A stretch of DNA of 64,000 nt from assembly GCF_000003195.3 (NCBI RefSeq), contig NC_012872.2:56401695-56465694 (forward strand), read 5' to 3'. The stretch comes from Sorghum bicolor. Its lineage: Eukaryota; Streptophyta; Magnoliopsida; Poales; Poaceae. Position 1 is the first letter of the stretch. Every line of letters starts with the position of its first letter. This document shows, one piece after another, positions 11,801 to 22,143 of the stretch. The position numbers were made by a program, and so were the translations under genes. The notes beneath the pieces were generated by a model. It saw only the letters and a program-made list of their open reading frames with translations. It did no database searches and was not told where the DNA came from.

Positions 11801-14800
11801 ATGGCCATTGGCTTCGTCGTCCCTGAGGTCAGATCTCCATCTCATCTTCTGTATTTTTTTTGTATTCCTGTTCATCCGCGATTCATCTTACTGAATATTT
11901 TCCTTTTCCTTTTTCTTTGTATTTTTATTCCCCAAAACACTAGGAGTTATCCAACAAAATTGTCATCCCCACCGATCAACCACACCTCCAATGTCTCGGC
12001 CCACTAGGGGATCCAGATCCAACTGACCTTATCAATGCAGAAACCAACAGGATTCCCTTTAGAGCCGAAACTTTTTCTTTAGATCTGTGGAAAGACACCT
12101 TTCGCTCTTGGCCCAGCCCTACTGTAGGGTGGAAAGACTGGTTCTTGAGAGTCAGCAATTCGAATGAAGTCCAGTGGGGTGAAAGGAAGCTAGCCCAATG
12201 CATCAGGCTATCTATTGCCGATATGCACAAGAACGAGTCGCTGTTGATAGCTGCATCTTATTTTTGGTCAGATACTCTTAATGCTTTCGTCTTTGGCCAC
12301 GGCCCTGTTTCTCCCACTCTTGCCGATGTAGCTATGCTCACGGGTCTAGACGTCTCTTCTGCCGATAGCACCCACTTCTTTGATACCGCTCCTAGTGCCA
12401 AAGTGGAGACTCGCGCTATCGGCGGTTGGTCGGGGTACATTCAGAAGTACCGTGGGAAGGGGCCTGTCACCATAAAGGAACAAACCACCTTTCTGAACAT
12501 GTGGCTAGACAAGTTTGTATTCTGTGGTCGATCGGCAGGACCGACTTCTGTCTATCTATCGGCAGCAGAGAGACTGGCTAACGGTGGCCAATTTCCTCTC
12601 GGCCGATACTTGCTTGGCGCTGCCTACCATCTTCTCCACCAGGTAGCCCAGAAACTCCTGCTTGGTCAGTCTATCGGCAACTTGGGAGGTCCCTGGTGGT
12701 TTATTAACATGTGGCTTAACCTGCACTTGCATAAGCGCCTTGACTTCAACTTGTTCACACAGCATTTCCCAAGAGATATAGCCGAAAATCATGTGTTGGG
12801 CGAAGAGGAATCGGCAACACGTGCCCCCCTGAACTTTGGCGAAGCTGCCATAGTTCTACCTGGTTCAGGGAGTAATCCGGATCAAATCGGCCGATTCTTC
12901 CAGACTCTGTATGAGGGATTGGCCAGAGATGAATGACCATGGTTGGCTTATGATGACCCAGACAGCATGCTCCCTCTAACCTTCAATCCATTTGATGAAG
13001 CTCTCGACAGGGATAATGAGGTGATGATGGCAATTGTGACTCCCAGAGCCATACCAGTGAATTTCTTTGGTAGCACAAAAACCTCTCCCCAAACCTATGA
13101 ATTTTACAATCCATCGGCCTTAGCCCGTCAGCTAGCTTTCGGCCAATTGCCGATTGCACTTCCTTATGCCGATGTGATAAAACCCAGAGAACCCATCACC
13201 AACTTTCTTGAATGGATTCGAGTAGCCCAACTACCACCAAATGCCGATACAGACGTAGATCTGTCAGAATGGGTTCCAGCTGCTTTTATTACTCAGGCAT
13301 ACAAGCTATGGTGGGCAGAATGGAAAGAGCATCTATTCTGCAGATCGGCCCTCTCATACCGCAGCATGATCGACCCCGAATACGAAGTCCCCGATGACAC
13401 TGTAAGTATTTTAAACCGATGTTTCATTTTTCAATACTATTTCCACTGGTAGCTCACCCTTGTATTCTTTTTGCAGGTCGACAACATCCCCCCATCGGTT
13501 AGCAGGAGTGGCAAGCCGATCGACTTGTTTCCATCAGGCCCGATCTCCTCAATCGGCCACAACGCTCCCACTCTGGCTTCCGTCGTGCATCGGGGTGTGC
13601 GCCTCAGGAAAGTCACCACCAAGAGAGCTCAAACATCACCTACGGTAGCTGCTTCCACTCTGGCGCAGGCTTTCAAGGCAATTTGTCAAATCTTTTTCTT
13701 TTACACTGACCATCTTTATATCGGCTACATCTGCGCTTATAAACCCCTTTTCGTTGTTGCAGCAAACTGGTGCATCGGCAAAAGCCAAGCGCCAAAGTAC
13801 CGATGCCCCCCAGTCTAGTCAGCCAAAGAGAAAGGGCACCAAAAGTGCTAAGGCTGGAACAAAGCGCCAGAGAGTGGCAAGTTCCCCTCCTCCTCCGGTG
13901 TCTCCAATTCCGGTGGAATTCTCTCCTTCTTCTCCAGGAGTCCAGACACAGCAAGCACCATCTCCCCAACCAATGCAGGAAGCGCCACAGATGGAAGAAC
14001 TCCAGCAGGAAGAACCTCAAACAGAAGGTACATCAGCTGACGTGGGTGAACAAACAACTGGCCCGTCAGGTCCAATTATACCATCGGCGGTTCCTCTGAT
14101 TCAGACAACTGTTGTTCCTCCTCCAGGTAACATATTTAAACAATACTTCCGCCGATAAACTTATTCTCATTTAGTCTCATAACTCTTCCTGTCTTTTTCA
14201 GTCGATATCGTCCCATCGGCAACCGTAACCGATCATCCTGCATCTCCATCAGCATCTTTCAGACAGAGGCAGGAAATAGCCTTAAAACAAGTAAGCCACC
14301 CAACCTTTACCAGCATTATTTGCCGATTCTCCGAGTATGAACTAACTTTGCTCTCCCTCCAGGAACAAGATTCTCCCGACAGCTTGTTTTCCTTCGCCAT
14401 CGATCTCTCTGAAGAAGAAGGCGAAGAGGCAAGCTCTTCTCAGACAGTTGGCATTACATCGGCAGAGATCAGGACCAGACTGGAGGAATTGTCAGCTCTC
14501 CTTCACCAGGACACAGCGCAGTTGGTTGACGACTCCGACCCTACCAAGACCCTGTTCAGAACTCTCAGAGGCCAAATCCCAGCCGATGTCGAAGAAACCC
14601 TTTTCCAAGCCGCTCATTTGGAGAGTCGGCAGCTGCAGTACTAGAGAGCTTCTCGGCGTCTTGCCGATAGAGCTGCTCAGACTCAACTCTCCGACGAAAT
14701 GAGGAAAGAGAAGCTCTTGACCGATGAGAAGCACAAGAACATCGGCATCCTGAGATCGTCAGGAGACGCGCTGAAGCAGAAAATATCCGATCTATCGGCA

Positions 14801-15058
14801 AGAAGAGAATCCTTGTTGGCAGAACTTAAGGAAGTGGAGGACGCCTTATCCCAAGCTCAACAGGAAGAGAGCCAACTGCCAGAGACCATCAAGCTTCTTG
14901 AACACGAGCGAAACGTTCATGGTCGCAAGGCACTTCAACTGAAGAAGAAACTGAAGCCGATAGAGGGTTCTGCCGATGATGACATTAAGGAGATAGAAGC
15001 AGCCAACCAAATCCGGCTACGTGCTATATCGGCAATCCAGGCGCTGCTTAACACATAA
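11801..15058 (+). pseudogene. Spliced accessory gene for a plant mobile domain (PMD) protein, antisense to pol
   Basis: I read six exons: 11801-11827, 11944-13401, 13477-13677, 13763-14126, 14202-14290 and 14363-15058. All junctions keep frame; the third intron would use a GC donor. The exon 2 core (SYFWSDTLNAFVF, then GPVSPTLADVAMLTGLDV, later GRYLLGAAYHLLHQV) matches the PMD family (PF10536), also found in Arabidopsis MAIN and MAIL1. Exon 4 is basic and Pro/Gln-rich, perhaps nuclear-localising. Exon 6 is a coiled coil. Two in-frame stops, TGA at 12934 and TAG at 14642, break an otherwise open product of about 945 codons. A CGA-to-TGA change would explain the first. The end lies 143 bp from the end of pol, tail to tail. 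Possible roles include silencing escape; that is inference. Confidence 0.8.
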
Positions 15059-15201
15059 AGTTTTCATCGGCATCATATCTGTGCTTTCCTGCTTCCTCAG
15101 CTTTTAGTCTAGCCGATAGGACTGTTATCGGCATCTTTTGAAACACTAAGCCCCTAAACATTTGAATCCAGCCGATAGGAGTGTTATCGGCATTTAAACT
15201 T

Positions 15202-18200
15202 TTATGCATCGACCCATATGCTGGGGTAGTACTTCTTTAAATATTTGCCATTTAATGCTCTAGGAAATTCAACTCCTTCGAGAGTTTCTAGAATATAGGC
15301 ATTACCAGGAGCCGATCGACTTATCCGATAAGGACCTTCCCAATTAGGAGACCACTTTCCAAACTTCGCACTTTTAGTCCCGACTGGCAGAATTAATTTC
15401 CATACCAAATCCCCATCGACAAACTCCTTAGCCTTCACTTTCTTATCATACCATCTAGCAACTCTCTTCTTATTTTCTTCTATACTCATTAAAGCTTTTA
15501 ACCGATGCCCTGCTAGATCATCCAACTCATCGGTCATCAAAGTAGCATAATTATCGGCGGTTAACCGATCTTGAAAAGATAATCGCCTGGATCCGGCCTT
15601 AATCTCCCAAGGCAACACTGCATCATGTCCATACACCAATTGATAGGGTGACACCTTGGTTGATCCATGACAAGCCATTCGACAAGACCACAGTGCTTCA
15701 TTTAACAATGTATGCCACCGCTTAGGATTTTCTTCAATCTTTCGTTTAATAAGCTTGATAATCCCTTTGTTAGATGCTTCGGCCTGCCCATTGGCTTGAG
15801 CATAATAAGGAGAAGAATTCAATACTTTAATCCCCATACCGACTGCGAATTCATCAAACTCCCCCGATGTGAACATAGTGCCCTGATCGGTAGTAATTGT
15901 CTGAGGAATCCCAAATCGGTAAATAATGTGTTCCTTCACAAAATCAATCATATTGGCCGAGGTGACCTTCTTCAAAGGAATAGCTTCAACCCATTTAGTG
16001 AAATAATCAGTGGCAACCAAAATAAATTTATGCCCCTTACTAGATGGTGGATAAATCTGGCCGATCAGATCGATAGCCCAACCCCGAAACGGCCAAGGCT
16101 TGATAATAGGATTCATAGCCGATGCGGGTGCTCTTTGAATGTTACCAAACTTTTGACAACCTTGACATCCCTTGAAATACTTAAAACAATCCTCAAGTAT
16201 AGTCGGCCAAAAATATCCATTCCTTCTAATCATCCATTTTATTTTGAAAGCCGACTGATGTGCTCCACATACCCCTTCATGGATTTCTCCCATCAAACTC
16301 CTAGCTTCATCATCACCCAAACATCGGAGAAGCATTCCATCAATAGTTCGATAATACAATTCATCTTCGAGGAGCACATATTTGGTTGCTTGAAATCGAA
16401 CTCGTCTTTCAACTTTCTTGGATGGATCCTTTAGATAATCAATAATTTCCTTCCTCCAATCATCGGCACCGATTGCCGATATTGCATTAATCATAGGCTG
16501 ATATCCCGAGGCATGCTGAGCTAACCGATTGGCCTCTTCATTATGCAATCGAGGAATATGCTCTAATCGGAAATCTTTGAATTCTTTCAACAGTCGCATG
16601 CTTTTCTCGAAATGAGTTACGAGAGCTTCACTTCGGCATTCATAGCTCCCGGCCAATTGATTTATAACCAACATAGAATCCCCAAAAATTTCAACAGCAT
16701 CAGCACGAACTTCTCTTAACAATTCCAATCCCTTGATCATAGCCTGATACTCAGCCTGATTATTTGTCGATGTAGCAACAATCGGCAAGGAAAATTCATA
16801 CTTCTTCCCCTTAGGGGAAACTAATACAATGCCGATTCCTGCCCCCCGGTCACATGTAGATCCATCAAAGAAAAGTGTCCAGGGCACAATTTCCAAGGCC
16901 TCCACTACACCGCAATGCTGAGTCACAAAATCAGCCATAATTTGTCCTTTAACTGCCTTAGCCGATTCGTAACGCAGATCGAACTCCGACAGTGCTAAAA
17001 TCCATTTACCGATCCTGCCACTCATAATCGGCATAGACAGCATGTATCGGACCACATCATCTTTGCAAACAACAGTGCATTCGACCGATAATAAATAGTG
17101 CCTCAATTTAATACACGAAAAATATAAGCATAAGCATAACTTCTCAATGGCCGAATACCTGGTCTCAGCATCAATTAATCTCCTGCTTAAGTAGTAAATT
17201 ACCCTCTCTTTCCCTTCAAATTCTTGGACCAAAGCTGAACCGATAATCGTCCCATCGGTAGACAAATACAATCTGAAGGGCTTTCCTTGTTGAGGTGGAA
17301 CTAGAACTGGAGGATTCACTAGATATTTCTTGATTTCATCCAAAGCCAACTGCTGCTCTTTTCCCCAAATAAATTCTTGATCGGCTTTCAATTTAAGAAG
17401 AGGACTGAAAGCACGAATTTTACCAGACAGATTGGATATAAATCTCCTGATAAAATTTACCTTGCCGATCAAGGACTGGAGCTCAGTCTTGTTGGTAGGG
17501 GCCACTATTTTATTGATAGCATCAATAGATCTTCGACTAATTTCAATCCCCCTTTGATGTACCATGAAACCAAGAAACTGTCCTGCCGATACACCAAATG
17601 CACACTTATTGGGATTCATCTTCAACCCAAGCTTCCTTGTGCACTCTAACACCTTTTGTAAGTCGACAAGATGCTTTGAGAAATCCCCAGACTTAACCAC
17701 CACATCATCAATATAGATCTCCACCAGCTTGCCGATGAACTCATGAAATATAAAATTCATGGCCCTTTGATAAGTAGCACCAGCATTCTTCAACCCAAAG
17801 GTCATGACTATCCATTCAAATAAACCGACATGACCAGGACACCTAAATGCAGTTTTTGGAATATCTTCCTCTGCCATGAATATTTGATTGTATCCTGCAT
17901 TGCCGTCCATAAAGCTAATGACCCGATGACCGGCCGCAGCATCAACCAACAGATCGGCAACAGGCATTGGGTATCCATCCATCGGCGTAGCTTTATTGAG
18001 ATTCCTGAAATCAATGCACACCCGAAGCTTCCCGTTTTTCTTGTAAACCGGAACAACATTGGAAATCCATTCGGCATACCGACACTGCCGAATAAACTTA
18101 GCTTCAATGAGTCTGGTGATTTCGGCCTTAATATCAGGTAGAATATTAGGATTACATCGGCGAGCTGGCTGCTGATGTGGCCGAAATCCAGACTTGATGG

Positions 18201-18435
18201 GTAACCGATGTTCAACAATTGATCGGTCTAAACCAGGCATCTCGGTATAATCCCAAGCAAAGCAATCTTTATATTCCTTTAATAAATCGGTTAATTGTTG
18301 CTTACACTCAGGATTTAATTTAGCACTAATAAAAGTAGGTCTAGGCTTATCACCACTACCTATATCTACTTCTACCAAATCATCGGCCGATGTGAATCCC
18401 TGGCCTAATTTTCCATCATCGGCGAATCTATCCAT
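15202..18435 (-). CDS. pol: reverse transcriptase-RNase H-integrase (element 2), intact
   Basis: This is a 1077-aa uninterrupted ORF. RT has [10 protein letters not shown] and the IYIDDVV active site near residue 240. RNase H begins at WTLFFDGS near residue 515. The integrase HHCC finger lies near residues 712-740. The DDE triad falls in WAIDLIGQ (about 782), TDQGTMF (about 850) and GQAEASNKG (about 885). The C-terminus has the usual WEGPYRI motif. It copies element RNA into DNA and inserts it in the nucleus. Its ATG overlaps the TAA stop of the gag-protease frame as TAATG (18433-18437), so expression by reinitiation or another bypass is needed. It is the best-preserved ORF of the element. 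Confidence 0.95.
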   Translation of the reverse strand: MDRFADDGKLGQGFTSADDLVEVDIGSGDKPRPTFISAKLNPECKQQLTDLLKEYKDCFAWDYTEMPGLDRSIVEHRLPIKSGFRPHQQPARRCNPNILPDIKAEITRLIEAKFIRQCRYAEWISNVVPVYKKNGKLRVCIDFRNLNKATPMDGYPMPVADLLVDAAAGHRVISFMDGNAGYNQIFMAEEDIPKTAFRCPGHVGLFEWIVMTFGLKNAGATYQRAMNFIFHEFIGKLVEIYIDDVVVKSGDFSKHLVDLQKVLECTRKLGLKMNPNKCAFGVSAGQFLGFMVHQRGIEISRRSIDAINKIVAPTNKTELQSLIGKVNFIRRFISNLSGKIRAFSPLLKLKADQEFIWGKEQQLALDEIKKYLVNPPVLVPPQQGKPFRLYLSTDGTIIGSALVQEFEGKERVIYYLSRRLIDAETRYSAIEKLCLCLYFSCIKLRHYLLSVECTVVCKDDVVRYMLSMPIMSGRIGKWILALSEFDLRYESAKAVKGQIMADFVTQHCGVVEALEIVPWTLFFDGSTCDRGAGIGIVLVSPKGKKYEFSLPIVATSTNNQAEYQAMIKGLELLREVRADAVEIFGDSMLVINQLAGSYECRSEALVTHFEKSMRLLKEFKDFRLEHIPRLHNEEANRLAQHASGYQPMINAISAIGADDWRKEIIDYLKDPSKKVERRVRFQATKYVLLEDELYYRTIDGMLLRCLGDDEARSLMGEIHEGVCGAHQSAFKIKWMIRRNGYFWPTILEDCFKYFKGCQGCQKFGNIQRAPASAMNPIIKPWPFRGWAIDLIGQIYPPSSKGHKFILVATDYFTKWVEAIPLKKVTSANMIDFVKEHIIYRFGIPQTITTDQGTMFTSGEFDEFAVGMGIKVLNSSPYYAQANGQAEASNKGIIKLIKRKIEENPKRWHTLLNEALWSCRMACHGSTKVSPYQLVYGHDAVLPWEIKAGSRRLSFQDRLTADNYATLMTDELDDLAGHRLKALMSIEENKKRVARWYDKKVKAKEFVDGDLVWKLILPVGTKSAKFGKWSPNWEGPYRISRSAPGNAYILETLEGVEFPRALNGKYLKKYYPSIWVDA

Positions 18436-21293
18436 TAAAAACCGTCGTCAGAACCGACTGCTTGGATCGGTGGAATCTCGTAATCGGCAACTTTGAGAAA
18501 ATCTTTCTCCCAAACTTCTCCTGAAATGCACTTGGTCCTCTCATAGGTATCCGCCTCCGCCGATGCAATGACATAAGAAGAATCTCCCGGGACAATCTCA
18601 ATCTTGTCACCTATCCACTGAACCAAGCATTGGTGCATTGTAGATGGGATGCAACAATTAGCATGAATCCAATCTCTTCCCAACAATAAGTTGTAAGCAC
18701 CCTTTCCACTGATCACGAAGAAAGTTGTCGGCAAGGTTTTGCTGCCGATGGTCAACTCCACACATATTGCTCCTTTAACTGGAGACACGTTTCCTTCAAA
18801 GTCTTTGAGCATCATATCGGTCTTGGTCAAATCCTGATCCCCTTTCCCAAGCTTCCGATATACTGCATAAGGCATAATATTAATAGCAGCTCCACCATCA
18901 ACTAGGATCTTGGTCATTGGCTGCCCATCAACCCTCCCTTTGACGAATAGAGCCTTAAGATGGTGTCTCTCGTCATCGGCAGGTTTCTCAAAGATAGCTG
19001 TCATCGGATCCAGAGCCAGCTGAGCTATCTGATCAGAAAATTCCAACTCATCATCACTGGATGGTGCAAGAAACTCCATCGGCAACATAAAAACCATGTT
19101 AACTCCCGCCGATGGACCTTCCCTCTTGGTGTCTGATGGCTGCTGACTTCCAGAGTTCTCGCCCTTGTTTAGCTCCTCTTGCCTTTCACGCTGCAATCTC
19201 CTTTTCTGTGTCTTGGTAAACCCTTCCGGACACCATAGAGGAAGTGGCTTCTGCACTACTGCTGGGCGTCGATTCTCCCTTGACTCTATCCGATGTGTGT
19301 TAGCATCCCTGCAAAATATGAACTCATCGGGAACTCGTGCATTAGCCATCTCCTCGAGTTCTTCCTGGTTTCTGGGAAAATATTGGACACGATTGCCAAG
19401 CCTATCGTGCACGCTGAGCCTGCCCCCCAGCCGATCATGAACTGATGCTCTTCCTCTGATCGACCCATTAAATCGCCGATTGTCATCATGATAACGCCGA
19501 TCAGTCCTGTCGTACCGATCATAACCATTGCACTCAGGACAGTCTCTGACAGTGGGAAGCTTAATATTTTCCTCCCAACAATGGATGAAGAACGGGCAGT
19601 TCCAATGATCTCTATGTCGATTCCAGTCCTGTCGGCGTCTTTCTTCTTCCCGTCGGTAATCTTCTTGATGGCGATAATCTTCTTGCTGGCGCCGATACCG
19701 ATCTTCCCGTTGCTGCCAGTTCTCTCAAGGTCTTCTATGAGTTATAACAATACAAGACCGAGGGGGCCTACCCGAACTGGTTCCTTCCTGGACTAAGCCC
19801 TTACTTTTTGCATCGGCAGTAGTAACTTGATGCTGAGGATCTACCGATGCACTTTTCTCGGCTGTTTCCGATGTTAAGACCTTGGCCTTCCCCTTGGCAT
19901 CCAACATGTTTGTCGGGAAAGGATGTTGGTCTATCTTCATCGGCTTCTGGGTCTTGGAACTGTCAAACTTAATCCTCCCAGACTCTATTGCCGATTGCAG
20001 CTGTTGTCTGAACACTTTGCATTCATTAGTGTCATGAGAAGTCGCATTATGCCACTTGCAATATCTCATCCTCTTCAACTCCTCAATTGATGGGATCACG
20101 TGATTAGGAGACAGCTTGATCTGACCTTCCTGGAGTAGAAAATCAAATATCTTATCGGCCTTAGCGGTGTCGAAAGCGAACTTCTCTGGTTCTTTCTGCC
20201 CAAAAGCACAAGACATCGGCTTCTTGTTTTTGACCCACTCTGCCAAGCCGATGACTGGTTCCTTATCACAATCGGAGCTCGTTGCTTCATCAACAAATGA
20301 CACTTTCTTGTTCCATGCTCTTTTGGGTTCGAAAGGCTTGATGTCTTGATCAGAAATCCTCTGCACCAAATGACTTAAGCTTTCAAACTCCTGAGAAGCA
20401 TACTTATCCCTGATGTGTGGCAATAAACCCTGGAAAGCCAAATCGGCTAGCTGCCGATCATCTAGAACCAGACTGTAGCATTTATTCTTAACTTCCCGTA
20501 TCCTCTGCACGAAACCTTCAACTGATTCATCATTGCGCTGTCTCAACTTGACCAAGTCGGTGATCTTCTTCTCATGAACCCCGGAGAAGAAGTATTTGTG
20601 GAATTGTTTCTCCAGATCGGCCCAAGTAATCACTGAGTTGGGAGGTAATGATATGAACCAAGTAAAGGCCGATCCAGATAATGATGATGAAAATAGACGA
20701 ACCCTCAATTCGTCTCTGTTACCAGCTTCTCCGCATTGAATGATGAACCTGTTGACGTGCTCCATGGTTGACGTGTCATCCTGCCCGGAAAATTTGGTAA
20801 AATCCGGTACCTTGTACCGATGTGGGAGCGAGATCAAATCATATGCAGGAGGATACGGTGTCCGATAAGAGTAAGTGTTGACTTTGGGTTTTATCCCAAA
20901 TTGTTCCCTCATTACTTCAGCGATTTTATCGGCCCAATATGCATCGGCATCCTGCCGATGAGGCGGCTGCGGGTCCGGCACTTGGTGGCGAACCTCCACG
21001 TGTCTGTTCGGGACGTGATCTGCACGAAGCATCGGATTGATCATCTGTCCTCCAATCTGCGGACCACCAAACTGCTGTCCACCGACTTGCTGTCCCCCGA
21101 GTTGCTGTCCAATATTCATTGGCTGGCTGGAGATCCCCTGACTTTGGAATCCGGGATAGATCTGTCCTTGCTGGAACCCCGTAGCCTGGTAACTTTGTTG
21201 GGGCGATTGTGGAAAGACTTGCTGTCCAAGCCATCCATTATTAGCGTTCATCGGCATAGGCGCTGCCGATGATTGGTAATTGGGTACCATCAT
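18435..21293 (-). pseudogene. gag capsid, zinc finger and protease (element 2), one in-frame TGA
   Basis: A single frame runs from ATG 21293 to TAA 18435 with one TGA at 19725-19727. Before it lies a Gln/Pro-rich leader (about 21293-20990) and the Retrotrans_gag domain (EHVNRF, FTWFISLPPNSV, WADLEKQFHKYF, SVEGFVQRIREV; about 20770-20380), then a CKWHNATSHDTNECKVF knuckle near 20060-20010. After the TGA come an Arg/Gln-rich stretch, a Cys-rich CPFFIHCW...CPECNGY segment, and the aspartic protease with ILVDGGAAINIM (about 18895-18860) and LLLGRDWIH. The TGA replaces what should be linker between gag and the Cys-rich segment. Read-through or mutation are both possible. Confidence 0.85.
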
Positions 21294-22096
21294 TGAATTG
21301 ACATATCCTGGGCCATAGACCTCTGTTGCATCAGCATTGAATCTACCGATGCATTAGGCACCTGGAACATTGAATCTTGAGGATTCCCAGTGTGAGGTCT
21401 TGCAGTAGTAGTAGTTGTATACCGGGGACTCTGGTTCAACGGCACATTGGGAAGCGCCGATGTCATAGGAGTCTTGCCCCTCATGTCGGTTATCTGCGAT
21501 GTTCCTGGCGTCAATTCTGGAGGCATACCATAACCCCACCAGTTAGGAGGAAGAGTCAACCCTGACATTGCCGATGCCAACATGTCTGTTGTCAGTTTAT
21601 TCTGCCCACTTGAAGTTTGTGGGTTGGTTGTCATCGGCACAGATAGTGCACCAGTAGCTCCCGATGTACTTGGAGGGACGGCAGATTGTGCACTTGCAGC
21701 CGTCAAAGCAGCCGATGGAGCCGTGACCTCTGGTGCTGTTGGCTGATGATGAGAGGGGCCCACATAATCTGGTGGGATTTGTCCTTCCTTGAAAGTTCTT
21801 GCCACGGCATTGAAAACCGTATTAGACAGTACGCCGGTTTGGTTGATCAAAGCTCGGTTGATAGCACTGTCAACCATATCTTGAAGCTTGCCAGGATTGG
21901 CTTCGAAGGTGACCTGCCGTGGTGCCGGCAGTGCATCTTTCTGAATCACCTCGCCGCTCCTGCTTATGCTGAAAGACCTCAGGCATTGCAGCTTGAACTC
22001 TTCCATGGCTTGGGCAATAGCCTGCTTCTGCTCGTCCTTGAGATTGGCCTCCGTCACGGGGATGACGTTCTCCTGATCGAGGTTAGAGATCGACAT
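21290..22096 (-). CDS. gag N-terminal segment (element 2)
   Basis: I place the start at ATG 22096 (MSISNLDQEN), 48 bases inside the LTR boundary, rather than at an upstream ATG within the LTR. The stretch has Leu/Glu helices, then AINRALINQTGVLSNTVFNAV, then a Pro/Ser/Thr/Gln-rich tail. It ends with TGA at 21290-21292, which overlaps the next ATG (ATGA at 21290-21293) in the -1 frame. In related elements this region is usually continuous with capsid (family knowledge). The split is therefore either a recent one-base indel or a real stop-start junction. Confidence 0.75.
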   Translation of the reverse strand: MSISNLDQENVIPVTEANLKDEQKQAIAQAMEEFKLQCLRSFSISRSGEVIQKDALPAPRQVTFEANPGKLQDMVDSAINRALINQTGVLSNTVFNAVARTFKEGQIPPDYVGPSHHQPTAPEVTAPSAALTAASAQSAVPPSTSGATGALSVPMTTNPQTSSGQNKLTTDMLASAMSGLTLPPNWWGYGMPPELTPGTSQITDMRGKTPMTSALPNVPLNQSPRYTTTTTARPHTGNPQDSMFQVPNASVDSMLMQQRSMAQDMSIQ

Positions 22097-22117
22097 GTTG
22101 ATCTTGATCTTGAATCT

Positions 22118-22136
22118 GGTCCCACCGGGCGTGCCA
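22118..22136 (-). other. Primer-binding site of element 2 (candidate)
   Basis: On the minus strand TGGCACGCCCGGTGGGACC begins seven bases inside the 5' LTR edge. It starts with TGG as a tRNA 3'-CCA complement must. I cannot assign the tRNA with confidence. Confidence 0.6.
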
Positions 22137-22143
22137 AAAGATG

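Noticed and set aside
15712..16434. 240-aa plus frame
   Set aside because: Antisense of the intact pol integrase region.
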